Source: Verrucomicrobiota bacterium
GTDB lineage: Bacteria; Verrucomicrobiota; Verrucomicrobiia; Limisphaerales; UBA9464
NCBI GenBank assembly: GCA_016871805.1
Contig: VHCG01000028.1
Location: 1-52,521, forward strand
Reading direction: 5' to 3'
Length of the DNA: 52,521 nt
The notes under the pieces were generated by a model. That model worked only from the letters and a program-made list of their open reading frames with translations. It had not been told where the DNA came from and did no database searches. Shown piece by piece: positions 35,155 to 44,236 of the stretch. The position numbers were made by a program, and so were the translations under genes. How positions within the stretch are numbered: the first letter of the stretch is position 1; each line of letters opens with the position of its first letter.

Positions 35155-36986
35155 TCAACGCACGGCCTCGACCCGGTAGAAGCGGGGCTGTCCTTCGACA
35201 CCAGTGTCGATGTACTCGGTGGTCGCGGCGCCTGCCCGGGCCCGCTTGATCTGGATCCATTTGGAGTCTGGCAGTCGGTCCTTCCGGAGAATCCGATGGG
35301 TGGCCCCGATGACACTGGTCCAGCGAATCGATGGATTCTGCCGGATTCCTGAAGCGAAACCGTCGAGAGGGGCCACCGGACTTGTACCGGCCCGATATTC
35401 GGTAGGGTTATCGGAACCGTCGTTGTCGGGATCGGAAGCACCAGCTGCCCTTGGATCCAGTGCCGCCTAAGCTCCGAAGTACTTGAGTCACCAGTCCCAA
35501 GAGATCTCATCATCAAATGGGGGCACCAGCACATAGTCGCGCTGGATGGGGTCTCCAAGCGGAATGTCACTCTCGAAGGCCTGGACGATCAGGCGCGTGG
35601 TGTCCGTCAGGGTGAGTATCGAACCGAGGGCTAGGGAATTGGTCGTGACCCGGCTGCCATCGAGCGAGTGGCGAAGGACCACTCCGGTGTCAGTCATCGA
35701 GACCACCTCGAGCAGGCCTCGGAAGGTCAGGGAATTTGGAAAGACAAGGAAACGGTCGGCCGTCCGGCGAACCAGCTGGATGGCGTTCAGGCTCGGAATG
35801 TATTGGGCGTCTCGATCGGCATGGATCACGAGAGGGTCATGACGGCTGACCAAGACGTTGGTGAACCGGACGTACTGCCGTCCTTCGGCCCACGGTGGCG
35901 CCTGCCAGCCCGTGTTGGTGGTGGTCGACCGGGTTCCATGGAGGACCGATCCTGAGGTCAGGCTGAACGCGGTATTATAGCCGTCGCCGGGTCCGCCGTG
36001 ACCGTAGAGATAGGCGTCATAGAACCCGGTGGGCAGGTTGGTCGCCGTGAGGGTGATCCGCTGGGTTCCGCCGAGGGGATAGACGTAGAGGGCCATGAGG
36101 GGATGGCTGGCACCGCTATCCCAGGCCCCGGGAGCATTTTAGACGATCAGGCCTGCTGTGCTCGGCGTTCTTGTGGCGTCCAACAGCGGTATGACGGATC
36201 CCAGAGTTCGGCACCCCCCTTGGCCGTCGTCGCGGGAGTACGGATTCCAGAAGTCGTTGGTGCCCTCGCCGCAAGCCGCAGGGCCGGAGTAGGGAGGCGT
36301 CGCGGGAGTGCCGAAGCGGAAGTTGAAGAGCCCCAGCTGGGTTCTGGGGGCTGGAAACTAGCCAATGGAGTGATGGCCAGTTCATCCACCTGCAGCTCGT
36401 CGCTGGGTTGGACGTTCCCATCGATCACAGCCCGTATCCCCACCGGAAAGCTCGGAGCCGTGGAGACCCCCATGGACGAACTGCCATCCGGGCCCAGAGG
36501 GAATGAACACGAAGATGTCCCCGGGGACGTCCCAGAGGTCTAGGTGCATGGTCGCCTTGCTGTTGGAGGGGTTGGGACGTCGAACCCATTCGCTCAGGAC
36601 GTGCGGCACCCCTCTCGGGAGGCTCATGGTGGCGCCCAAGGTGAGCGCGATGCCTGGACCGGTGAAGGTGCCGGGGGAGATCACCACCCCGTTGGTGCCC
36701 CGGGCCGCCGCAGTGCCATCGATCCGAGCAGTGCCACCGCTTCCTGCTGGGAGAACCAGTTGCCAGTTTCCATCGAGAACATATCCCGTCCAGGCAGCGA
36801 GTTCGCCACGGGTGATCTCAAAGGAGCCACCCTCCACAGGGGTCCAGGACCCGGTTCCGGGACGGAGGGTTCCACCAGTGCCTCTTGGGTCTGGATTGCT
36901 GTTGCCGAGGCGAGGCACAGGATCATTCCGCCGAGAATCCTGTGGATTCGGCCCCAACTAGACGTGGAACCCTTGGTAAGGGTCAC
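35155..36986 (-). pseudogene. decayed exported-protein gene with frameshifts and stops
   Basis: The remains of one gene can be followed in four frame segments: a signal-peptide-like start (ILGGMILCLASATAIQTQEA, about 36950-36890), then FEITRGELAAWTGYVLDGNW (to about 36480), AVIDGNVQPSDELQVDELAI (to about 36330) and a long last part through GEGTNDFWNPYS, YVYPLGGTQRITLTATNLPT and WKYFG-like sequence to YRVEAVR at 35155. In the last part there is a TAA at 36139-36141, a TGA at 35488-35490 and a TAG at 35467-35469, at places where the related motif (WWLKYFGxQ ... NDGSDNxTEYRAGTSP) predicts Gln, Trp and Gln. At one frame break an extra C in a CCC run explains the shift. The product would have been an exported protein with the standard C-terminal module of this genome. 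Confidence 0.75.
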
Positions 36987-37163
36987 TTCCGACGTGTGGA
37001 CCTCCCTGTAATAAAATTTTTCGACGATGAAGCCGTCCCGATGACGCAGGGTCCGAGGCGGTGCCTCTCTCGAGGGACTTAGGAGTGACCCCGCGACGGA
37101 CGGGGGGGTTCAGGCGCCCGTATTCGTCTTTTGCCGGCAAGAGGTCGATCCTATCCTCATCCC

Positions 37164-38147
37164 ATGAACGCCGTCCTTGAAGCACCGCAGACCGTAGGGA
37201 TCCGTCCCCTCCGGGATGTGTCCGATCCGCTGTCCCTTGAGATCCTTGAGCTGAAGCGTCGTCACAACGCGGTGATCCTCGCCCACAACTACCAGATCCC
37301 GGAGATCCAGGACGTCGCGGACTACGTGGGGGATTCACTCGGGCTCTCCCAGCAGGCGGCACGGACCCCGGCCGACGTGATCGTCTTCTGCGGAGTCCAT
37401 TTCATGGCGGAGACGGCGAAGATCCTGAATCCCAACAAGCCGGTCCTGCTGCCGGACCAGGACGCGGGCTGTTCCCTGGAGGAGAGCTGCCCGGCCGACA
37501 GGCTCGCAGCCCTGCAGCGGACCAACCCGAACTTCTACACCATCGCCTACATCAACTGCAGCGCGGCCGTAAAGGCGATCAGCGACGTCATCTGCACGAG
37601 CGGCAACGCGCGGAAGATCGTCGAGAACGCCCCGAAGGACCGCGACCTGCTGTTCGTTCCCGACGAGAATCTCGGAGCCTGGGTGACCGAGCAGACGTGC
37701 CGGCCGATGACGCTCTGGAAGGGCAACTGCTACGTGCATGTCGAGTGGACCCACAACGCCATCCAGCGGATCCGTCGGGAGCATCCCGGGGCGCCCGTGG
37801 TCGCCCACCCGGAGTGCACGAAGGCGGTCCGGATGCTGGCCGACGAGGTCTGCTCCACCGAGAAGATGGTCACCTACTGCCGCCAGAATCCGGCCAAGGC
37901 GTTCGTGATCGCCACCGAGGCGGGCATGTTGCACCGGTTGCGTCGGGAGTGTCCCGACAAGGTCTTCATCCCCGCACCCACCGAGCGGTGCGCCTGCAAC
38001 GAATGTCGGTTCATGAAGATGAACACCCTGGAGAAGCTGAGGGATTGTCTCCGGGACCGAACCCCGGAGGTCCTCCTTCCAGCCAACATCCTTGAGAAGG
38101 CCAGGTTGCCGATCGAGCGGATGCTGGAGATCTCCGCGCGGCCCTGA
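37164..38147 (+). CDS. nadA: quinolinate synthase NadA
   Basis: A 327-residue protein from ATG 37164 (MNAVLEAPQ). It matches NadA throughout: AVILAHNYQIPEIQDVADYV, VGDSLGLSQQA, FCGVHFMAETAKILNP, DQDAGCSLEESC, INCSAAVKA, HPECT and the C-terminal CACNECRFMKMNTLEKL. NadA condenses iminoaspartate with dihydroxyacetone phosphate to quinolinate for NAD synthesis, using a [4Fe-4S] cluster held by three cysteines. It acts in the cytosol. No nadB or nadC is next to it. An open frame from TTG 37131 would add 11 residues of no family likeness. Confidence 0.96.
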   Translation: MNAVLEAPQTVGIRPLRDVSDPLSLEILELKRRHNAVILAHNYQIPEIQDVADYVGDSLGLSQQAARTPADVIVFCGVHFMAETAKILNPNKPVLLPDQDAGCSLEESCPADRLAALQRTNPNFYTIAYINCSAAVKAISDVICTSGNARKIVENAPKDRDLLFVPDENLGAWVTEQTCRPMTLWKGNCYVHVEWTHNAIQRIRREHPGAPVVAHPECTKAVRMLADEVCSTEKMVTYCRQNPAKAFVIATEAGMLHRLRRECPDKVFIPAPTERCACNECRFMKMNTLEKLRDCLRDRTPEVLLPANILEKARLPIERMLEISARP

Positions 38148-38240
38148 GTGGGGCAGGGTGGGGACGGAAGGGATGGGGTTCCGAAGGGACCCCTCGGGCT
38201 TGCCGCTGGGGAGGTGGTGTTACAACCTGATCCGCTTGCC

Positions 38241-39404
38241 ATGAAAGCCTTCCTGACCACTGCTGCGGCCTTGTTGTGCGGGACCCTGCTGGGTTCAGAG
38301 CCGAGGTTTCGCCCCGTCAACATCGACACCAACATCGCCATCGGCTACGGCCTCGCCATCGCCGATGTGGATGGAGACCGCCGGCAGGACATTGTCCTCT
38401 GCGACAAGAACCAGATTGCCTGGTATCGGAATCCAGAGTGGAGGAAGGCCGTGATCGCGGAAAACCTGACGCCTCAGGACCACGTCTGTGTGGCGGCGGC
38501 GGACATCGATGGCGACGGCAAGGCGGAGATCGCGGTCGGGGCGGGGTGGAATCCAGGCGATACCCTGAATTCCGGGGCGGTCTTCTATCTGGTGCCCCCG
38601 GAGGATCGAACCCGTCGATGGGACGCAGTCCGGTTGCCCCACGAGCCCACCGTCCATCGGATGCGCTGGGTCCGGGATGCGGATGGGAAGCACGTTCTCG
38701 TGGTCGTTCCGCTGCATGGCCGTGGCAACAATGCGCAGGCCGGGGACGGGGAGTCGGTTCGTATTCTCCAATACCGGCGCCCGGCGGACCCTAGAACTCC
38801 GTGGTCGGTCTCGCCGGTGACTCGACCGGACTGGCTCGCTCTACACAAGACCCACAACTTCGATCCAGTGCCGTCCGACGGCGCCTGGCCACAGTCGCTG
38901 GCCATCGCTGCAAAGGAGGGTCTGTTCATGGTGGATCCTACGGGAGGCCTCCGTGTGCTGGCCACCAACGCCATCGGGGGTGCTGGCGAGGTTCGGTATG
39001 GACGTTTGCCCGTCGGCAACTTCGGTGCCGTCGTTGAACCGATGCATGGGAACACCTTGGCGGTCTACCGGAAGGACGGTGATAGGACTCAACGACTGGT
39101 CCTTGACGAGTCCCTGGTCGATGGACATGCCGTGGCCTGCGGCGATCTGCTGGGGCTGGGACGGGATCAGATCGTGGTGGGATGGCGCGCGATGAACCGT
39201 CCCGGGGTGCGTGTCGGTCTACGGCTCTACATCCCGGAGGATGCAGCTGGAAGCTTCTGGCGACGGGTCCAGGTGGATGACAACACAATGGCCTGCGAGG
39301 ACCTTGCACTTGCGGATCTCGACGGGGACGGGCGTCTGGACATCGTCGCCGCGGGCCGGGCAACCCGCAATGTCGTGGTCTGGTTCAACGAGACCGGACG
39401 GTGA
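38241..39404 (+). CDS. exported FG-GAP/VCBS repeat protein
   Basis: A 387-residue protein starting at ATG 38241 with a short signal peptide (MKAFLTTAAALLCGTLLGSE). Calcium-type FG-GAP/VCBS loops are spaced through the chain: IADVDGDRRQDIVLCDKN, AADIDGDGKAEIAVGAGWN and, near the end, LADLDGDGRLDIVAAG. This is a beta-propeller of the integrin-alpha type. Such proteins in this phylum are exported and of unknown function, often linked to polysaccharide use. It follows nadA after 93 bases and is not obviously part of the same operon. The stretch upstream of the ATG in the same frame lacks any protein-like sequence, so the long open extension is not used. Confidence 0.82.
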   Translation: MKAFLTTAAALLCGTLLGSEPRFRPVNIDTNIAIGYGLAIADVDGDRRQDIVLCDKNQIAWYRNPEWRKAVIAENLTPQDHVCVAAADIDGDGKAEIAVGAGWNPGDTLNSGAVFYLVPPEDRTRRWDAVRLPHEPTVHRMRWVRDADGKHVLVVVPLHGRGNNAQAGDGESVRILQYRRPADPRTPWSVSPVTRPDWLALHKTHNFDPVPSDGAWPQSLAIAAKEGLFMVDPTGGLRVLATNAIGGAGEVRYGRLPVGNFGAVVEPMHGNTLAVYRKDGDRTQRLVLDESLVDGHAVACGDLLGLGRDQIVVGWRAMNRPGVRVGLRLYIPEDAAGSFWRRVQVDDNTMACEDLALADLDGDGRLDIVAAGRATRNVVVWFNETGR

Positions 39405-39557
39405 ATGACGGGTGAAGGGTCTATTTGGCGCCGGTTCCAGGTCGAATCAGAGGCTCGGATTGAAGGGGCGGCGGGCGCTCTGTGCGTGAATCTCATCCTC
39501 CTCAGGCTCAACGTTTGACTTTGGAATGGGCGCTCCTCTTTACTCAGCCGCGTTTGT

Positions 39558-39590
39558 TCCCCGGAAACCTTTCAAACGCAGTTCCGGGGA
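39558..39590 (+). promoter_or_regulatory. 9-bp hairpin in the leader of the pilus operon
   Basis: TCCCCGGAA (39558-39566) pairs perfectly with TTCCGGGGA (39582-39590) around a 15-base loop, ending 18 bases before the GTG of the first ATPase gene. A possible promoter, TTGACT (39515-39520) with TTTACT (39539-39544) and an 18-base spacer, lies just upstream, so the hairpin would be in the transcript leader. No T-run follows, so it is not a terminator. No Shine-Dalgarno sequence precedes the GTG, and the hairpin may influence ribosome access. Confidence 0.5.
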
Positions 39591-39608
39591 CATTCAAACC
39601 ATTTTCCT

Positions 39609-41324
39609 GTGGCTGCCAAAGACGACTATCTGCTCGATACGATGCTCGAAACGGGACTTCTGTCCCCCGAGCTGGTGGATGGAGGCCGTGCCGAGGCGGA
39701 GGCGAATGGGGAAGGAGTCCTCGATACCCTCGTCAGGAAGGGCTCGGTCGAGCCGTCCGTGGTCACCATGGCCAAGGCCACCTACTTCGGGGTGGAGTCG
39801 GTCAATCTCGGTGACCTGCGCCTCCGGGACGAGGTGATCGCGCTGATTCCGCGCCATGTGGCCCGGAAATTCAACGTGATGCCCGTCGGCCAGAGCGACA
39901 GCGGCGCCGTGATCGTCGCCCTCAGCGACCCGTCGGACATCGATTCCGTGGACGGCCTGCGTCATGCCATCGGCAAGGATGTCGAGATGCGGGTGACGAG
40001 TTCGACCGACATCGAGTCGTCCCTCAACCGGTTCTACGGCAATGCGACCCGTGATGACAGCGGGATCGCGAAGATGATCCAGGACATCACCGAGGGTGAG
40101 GTGGAGGTCGGCGGTCTCTCGGGTGATGTTGCGGACGACACCGAGGCGATCGATGCCGACGCCCCGATCATCAAGCTGGTCAACCAGGTAATCGTCGATG
40201 CCTTCAAGAAGCGGGCCTCCGACATCCACCTCGAACCGCTTGGAAAGCGGTTTCGTCTCCGGTTCCGGATCGACGGTGTCTGCGTGGAGCAGCCCGACCT
40301 TCCGAAACGTCTCCAGGCCCCCATCGTGGCCCGGTTGAAGATCCAGTCCGGGATGAGCATCGCCGAGAAGCGCATCCCGCAGGACGGTCGTATCAACACG
40401 AACGTGGGCGGCAAGACGATCGACCTCCGCGTCAACTCCATCCCCACGCAGCATGGCGAGTCGATCTGTATGCGTATCCTGGACAAGTCCGGGCTGCGCC
40501 TCGGTCTCGCCGAGCTGGGGTTCTTTGCCGACGATCAGGGCACTTTCGAGCGGTTGATCGGGCTTCCCGACGGCATCCTGCTGGTCACCGGCCCGACGGG
40601 GTCCGGCAAGACCACCACGCTGTACTCCTGTCTCAACTACATCAACCGCCCCGACCGCAAGATCATCACGGTCGAGGACCCGGTCGAGTACATGCTGGCC
40701 GGCATCAACCAGGTCCAGGTCAACGAGCACATCGGATTCACGTTCGCCAATGCGCTGCGATCGATGCTCCGCCAGTCGCCGAACGTGATCATGCTGGGGG
40801 AAATCCGCGATCTCGAGACGGCCTCGATCGCGATCAACGCCTCGCTGACCGGTCACCTGGTCTTCTCGACGCTCCACACGAACGATGCTCCCAGCGCGGT
40901 GACCCGTCTCATCGACATCGGAGTGAAGCCCTTCCTTGTGGCATCCTCGGCCCGTTGCTTCATGGCCCAGCGTCTGGTCCGCAAGATCTGCAAGAACTGC
41001 GGTGCGCCGCACACGTTGACCGAGAAGGAAATCCAGCCGCTCAACATCACCCCGGAGCAGCTGCAGCAGGCGACGGCCCGCAAGGGGAAGGGTTGCTCCG
41101 AGTGCAACAAGACCGGTCACCGGGGGCGCTTCGGCATCTTCGAGATCTTCCTGGTCCAGGACGAGGTCCGCCGCCTGATCTTCGAGAAGGTTCCGGCCAA
41201 CATCCTGCGCCGCAAAGCGTTGGAGCTTGGCATGCGGACGCTCCGTGAGGATGGCACCCGGAAGGTCCTGTCCGGCCTCACCACGGCGGAAGAGGTGGTC
41301 CGGGCGACCGTGAGCGAGCACTGA
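39609..41324 (+). CDS. pilB: type IV pilus assembly / type II secretion ATPase (PilB/GspE), first copy
   Basis: A 571-residue ATPase from GTG 39609. The N-terminal MshEN-type domain (LLDTMLETGLLSPELVDGG, LIPRHVARKFNVMPVG) is followed by the GspE core: DIHLEPLGKRFRLRFRIDG, Walker [14 protein letters not shown], an Asp box in VEDPVEYMLAGINQVQVN, Walker B NVIMLGEIRDLETA and the His box LTGHLVFSTLHTND. A tetracysteine zinc motif follows: CKNCGAP...CSECNKTGHRG. It drives assembly of pilins at the inner membrane with the PilC/GspF platform. It is the first of four assembly genes in a row. The start has no Shine-Dalgarno sequence but fits the family N-terminus (AAKDDYLLD). Confidence 0.93.
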   Translation: MAAKDDYLLDTMLETGLLSPELVDGGRAEAEANGEGVLDTLVRKGSVEPSVVTMAKATYFGVESVNLGDLRLRDEVIALIPRHVARKFNVMPVGQSDSGAVIVALSDPSDIDSVDGLRHAIGKDVEMRVTSSTDIESSLNRFYGNATRDDSGIAKMIQDITEGEVEVGGLSGDVADDTEAIDADAPIIKLVNQVIVDAFKKRASDIHLEPLGKRFRLRFRIDGVCVEQPDLPKRLQAPIVARLKIQSGMSIAEKRIPQDGRINTNVGGKTIDLRVNSIPTQHGESICMRILDKSGLRLGLAELGFFADDQGTFERLIGLPDGILLVTGPTGSGKTTTLYSCLNYINRPDRKIITVEDPVEYMLAGINQVQVNEHIGFTFANALRSMLRQSPNVIMLGEIRDLETASIAINASLTGHLVFSTLHTNDAPSAVTRLIDIGVKPFLVASSARCFMAQRLVRKICKNCGAPHTLTEKEIQPLNITPEQLQQATARKGKGCSECNKTGHRGRFGIFEIFLVQDEVRRLIFEKVPANILRRKALELGMRTLREDGTRKVLSGLTTAEEVVRATVSEH

Positions 41325-41386
41325 CCATGGCAATGCACCTGCTAGCCGGATAGGCTCATAAACCTATGTTATAAAGGATCCTTCGC

Positions 41387-42496
41387 ATGTCCTACCAAAT
41401 GTCCGATCTGTTGCAGTTAGTGGTGTCCGAGGGCGCCGCCGACCTGCACATCCGAGTGGGGATTCCCCCGGTCATACGCCTTCACGGCATCCTGCACCGC
41501 GTCGATGGCCCTCCGCTCAAGCCCGAGGACACCGAGGAACTGATGCGGTCGATCACCTCGGAGGACCACATCCAGCAGATCCGGGAGAAGGGCGGAGCGG
41601 ATTTTGCGCTCGCCTTCGGTGAAATGGCGCGTTTCCGCGTCTCGACCTTCAAGGAAAAGGGAAACTTCGCTCTCGTCCTGCGTCAGATCCCCAGCAAGCT
41701 CCTCACCATGGAGCAGATCGGCATCCCGCCGAGCGTCAGGGAGCTGCTCTGGAAGCCTCGCGGACTGATCCTGGTGACGGGCCCCACCGGGTCGGGCAAG
41801 ACGACCACGCTGGCCTCGATGATCAACATCGTGAACGAGGAGCGTGACGAGGCCCACATCATCACGGTCGAAGATCCCATCGAGTACTATCACAAGCACA
41901 AGAAGGCGGTCGTCACCCAACGTGAGGTCAATGTCGATGTCCCCAACTTCGCCGAGGCTCTTCGGCGCGCCCTCCGTCAGGATCCGGACTGCATCCTGGT
42001 CGGTGAGCTGCGCGATCTGGAAACGATGGAGGCGGCGATCACGGCGGCCGAGACGGGCCACCTCGTGTTCGGCACACTGCACACCACCGGTGCCGCCAAG
42101 ACCATCGACCGCATCACAAACGCGTTCCCGACCAACCAGCAGGAGATGATCCGGATCCAGCTGTCGACCGTGCTCCAGGCGGTGATCTCCCAGCTGCTGA
42201 TCCCCCGGATCGACAAGCCTGGTCGAGTGGCCGTGTTCGAGATCATGGTCAACACACCGTCCATCGCGGCCCTGATCCGTGATAACAAGACCTTTCGGAT
42301 CCAGTCAGATATCCAGACCGGCGCCAAGTTTGGCATGGTCACCCTAGACAGCTTCCTGCTCGAGAAGTTCGATGCGGGTATGATCGCCGAGGAGGAGGTG
42401 CTGACCAAGGCCCAGGATCCCACCACGATCCTCCAGAAGGTCCAGGAAGTGAAGGCTGCGAAGGCCGCCGCTGCTGCTGCTGAATCCGGTCGCTGA
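41387..42496 (+). CDS. pilT: twitching motility / pilus retraction ATPase PilT
   Basis: A 369-residue protein of PilT length. Motifs in order: [16 protein letters not shown], Walker [14 protein letters not shown], Asp box VEDPIEYYH, Walker [15 protein letters not shown], His box [17 protein letters not shown], and the C-terminal [19 protein letters not shown] segment (the AIRNLIRE region of PilT in altered form). It powers retraction of type IV pili. The start ATG 41387 has AAAGGA 9 bases upstream. The 62-base gap before it contains TTATAA-like sequence and a small ATAGG/CCTAT hairpin, so it may also have its own promoter. The next gene starts 5 bases after its stop. Confidence 0.95.
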   Translation: MSYQMSDLLQLVVSEGAADLHIRVGIPPVIRLHGILHRVDGPPLKPEDTEELMRSITSEDHIQQIREKGGADFALAFGEMARFRVSTFKEKGNFALVLRQIPSKLLTMEQIGIPPSVRELLWKPRGLILVTGPTGSGKTTTLASMINIVNEERDEAHIITVEDPIEYYHKHKKAVVTQREVNVDVPNFAEALRRALRQDPDCILVGELRDLETMEAAITAAETGHLVFGTLHTTGAAKTIDRITNAFPTNQQEMIRIQLSTVLQAVISQLLIPRIDKPGRVAVFEIMVNTPSIAALIRDNKTFRIQSDIQTGAKFGMVTLDSFLLEKFDAGMIAEEEVLTKAQDPTTILQKVQEVKAAKAAAAAAESGR

Positions 42497-42501
42497 ATCC
42501 T

Positions 42502-44205
42502 ATGTCCGAAATCGTCTCCGACCCACTGCTGCTCCTCCTGCGGGAGCGGGGCATGCTGGACGACCTCCAGTTCGAGGAGGTCAGCCAGGAGGTTGGCCGC
42601 AGCGGCAAGCCCGTGCTTCAGGTCGTCCAGGATTATGGACTGATCGACAAGGACATGGTCCTGCAGCTGGTCGCCGACCATCTGGGGACCTCGGTTGTCG
42701 AGCTCGACGAGGGGGCGATGACCTCGGAGGTGATTGCTGCAATTCCTACCGAAAGCGCACGGATGTATCAGTGCATCCCCGTGGCCCTCTACGGCGACAC
42801 GGTCCAGGTGGCGCTTGCGGATCCCCTGAATCCCGCCGTGCTCGACGAGTTGGGCTTCACGGTCAAATTCCAGCTCCAGCTGGTCGTCGTCGACCCGGCC
42901 GCCATCAGCCAGGCCATCGCAAAGTTCTATCCGTCCCAGGTCGGCGCGGCCTACCAGGACATCATTAAGGAGCTGGGCGGTGCGGCCACCGAGGACTCCG
43001 GCACCGACGAAGGGCCGAATGGGCCCGATCTGAGCGCTTCGGACGGCAATGATGCTCCGATCGTGAAGTTCGTGAACCTCGTCCTGATGCAGGCGGTTCA
43101 GGACCGGGCGAGCGACATCCATTTCGAGCCCTTCGAGGACGAGTTCAAGATCCGCTACCGGGTGGACGGCGCCCTGTACGAGATGTCGCCTCCCCCGAAG
43201 AATCTGGCAGGACCGGTGACCTCACGTCTCAAGGTCATGGCCAACCTGAACATCTCCGAGAGGCGCCTGCCGCAGGATGGTCGAATCTCGGTGAACATCG
43301 GGGGACGTCAGGTGGACCTGCGTATGTCGACGCTGCCCACCGCGTTCGGGGAGTCGGTCGTGCTTCGCGTGCTGGACCGCAACGCGGTCAAGATGGAGCT
43401 CGAGACGCTCGGTTTCCCGCAGAACGTCTACGATTTTACGATCGAGACGATCAACCAGCCGAACGGGATCTTTGCGGTGACCGGGCCGACCGGCTGCGGC
43501 AAGACCACAACCCTTTATTCGGCGCTGCGCCGCATCAATACGATCGACTCGAAGCTCCTGACTGTAGAGGACCCGGTCGAGTACGACATCGAGGGCATTA
43601 TGCAGGTGCAGACCAACGAGGGCGCCGGGCTCACGTTCATGAAGGCTCTGCGCGCATTCCTGCGCCAGGATCCCGACATCATCATGATCGGGGAGATGCG
43701 CGATCTCGAGACCGCACAGATCGCCATCCAGGCTTCGCTGACGGGTCACTTGGTGCTGTCCACGCTCCATACCAATGACTCGGCTGGCGCCGTGACCCGT
43801 CTGGTTGACATGGGTGTCGAGCCCTTCCTGATCTCCTCGACTCTCCTGGGAGTTCTTGCCCAGCGGCTCGTCCGCAAGATCTGCACGAACTGCCGGACGC
43901 CGTTCGAACCCACGGAGGTGCAACTTGGTCAGTTGGGGCTCTCACCCCATGACCTTGGGGACAAGTCATTCTTCTACGGACGCGGATGTCCGACCTGCAC
44001 CGACTCCGGCTACCGGGGGCGTAAGGGCATCTACGAGCTCCTGGTCGTGAATGATCCGATCCGCAACCTGATCAACGAGCGCGCCCCGACGGTTGTGATG
44101 CGCCAGAAGGCGATCGAGATGGGCATGGTCACCCTCCGGGAGGACGGCCTTCGGAACATCTACGCCGGGGACTCCACGGTTGAGGAAGTCTTGAAGTACA
44201 CCTGA
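42502..44205 (+). CDS. pilB: type IV pilus assembly / type II secretion ATPase (PilB/GspE), second copy
   Basis: A 567-residue ATPase with the same plan as the first copy: an MshEN-type N-terminal domain ([38 protein letters not shown]), [19 protein letters not shown], Walker [32 protein letters not shown], Walker [30 protein letters not shown], and the zinc cysteines CTNCRTP...[11 protein letters not shown]. The two copies differ widely in sequence, so the duplication is old. Having two assembly ATPases on both sides of PilT suggests that two pseudopilus systems or two pilin sets share this locus. It is followed after 31 bases by the platform gene, the normal partner of PilB. Confidence 0.93.
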   Translation: MSEIVSDPLLLLLRERGMLDDLQFEEVSQEVGRSGKPVLQVVQDYGLIDKDMVLQLVADHLGTSVVELDEGAMTSEVIAAIPTESARMYQCIPVALYGDTVQVALADPLNPAVLDELGFTVKFQLQLVVVDPAAISQAIAKFYPSQVGAAYQDIIKELGGAATEDSGTDEGPNGPDLSASDGNDAPIVKFVNLVLMQAVQDRASDIHFEPFEDEFKIRYRVDGALYEMSPPPKNLAGPVTSRLKVMANLNISERRLPQDGRISVNIGGRQVDLRMSTLPTAFGESVVLRVLDRNAVKMELETLGFPQNVYDFTIETINQPNGIFAVTGPTGCGKTTTLYSALRRINTIDSKLLTVEDPVEYDIEGIMQVQTNEGAGLTFMKALRAFLRQDPDIIMIGEMRDLETAQIAIQASLTGHLVLSTLHTNDSAGAVTRLVDMGVEPFLISSTLLGVLAQRLVRKICTNCRTPFEPTEVQLGQLGLSPHDLGDKSFFYGRGCPTCTDSGYRGRKGIYELLVVNDPIRNLINERAPTVVMRQKAIEMGMVTLREDGLRNIYAGDSTVEEVLKYT

Positions 44206-44236
44206 TCGGCACCGCACTAGGACACAAGGACACGCT

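Noticed and set aside
34782..36986. Stop-codon reassignment or selenocysteine as explanation of the in-frame stops
   Set aside because: TGA, TAA and TAG are all involved, none is at a cysteine position, and neighbouring intact genes use the same stops as terminators. Ordinary pseudogene decay is simpler.
39594..41333. 579-codon minus-strand open frame opposite the first PilB ATPase
   Set aside because: It exactly covers the pilB gene on the other strand, without recognisable motifs or a start signal.
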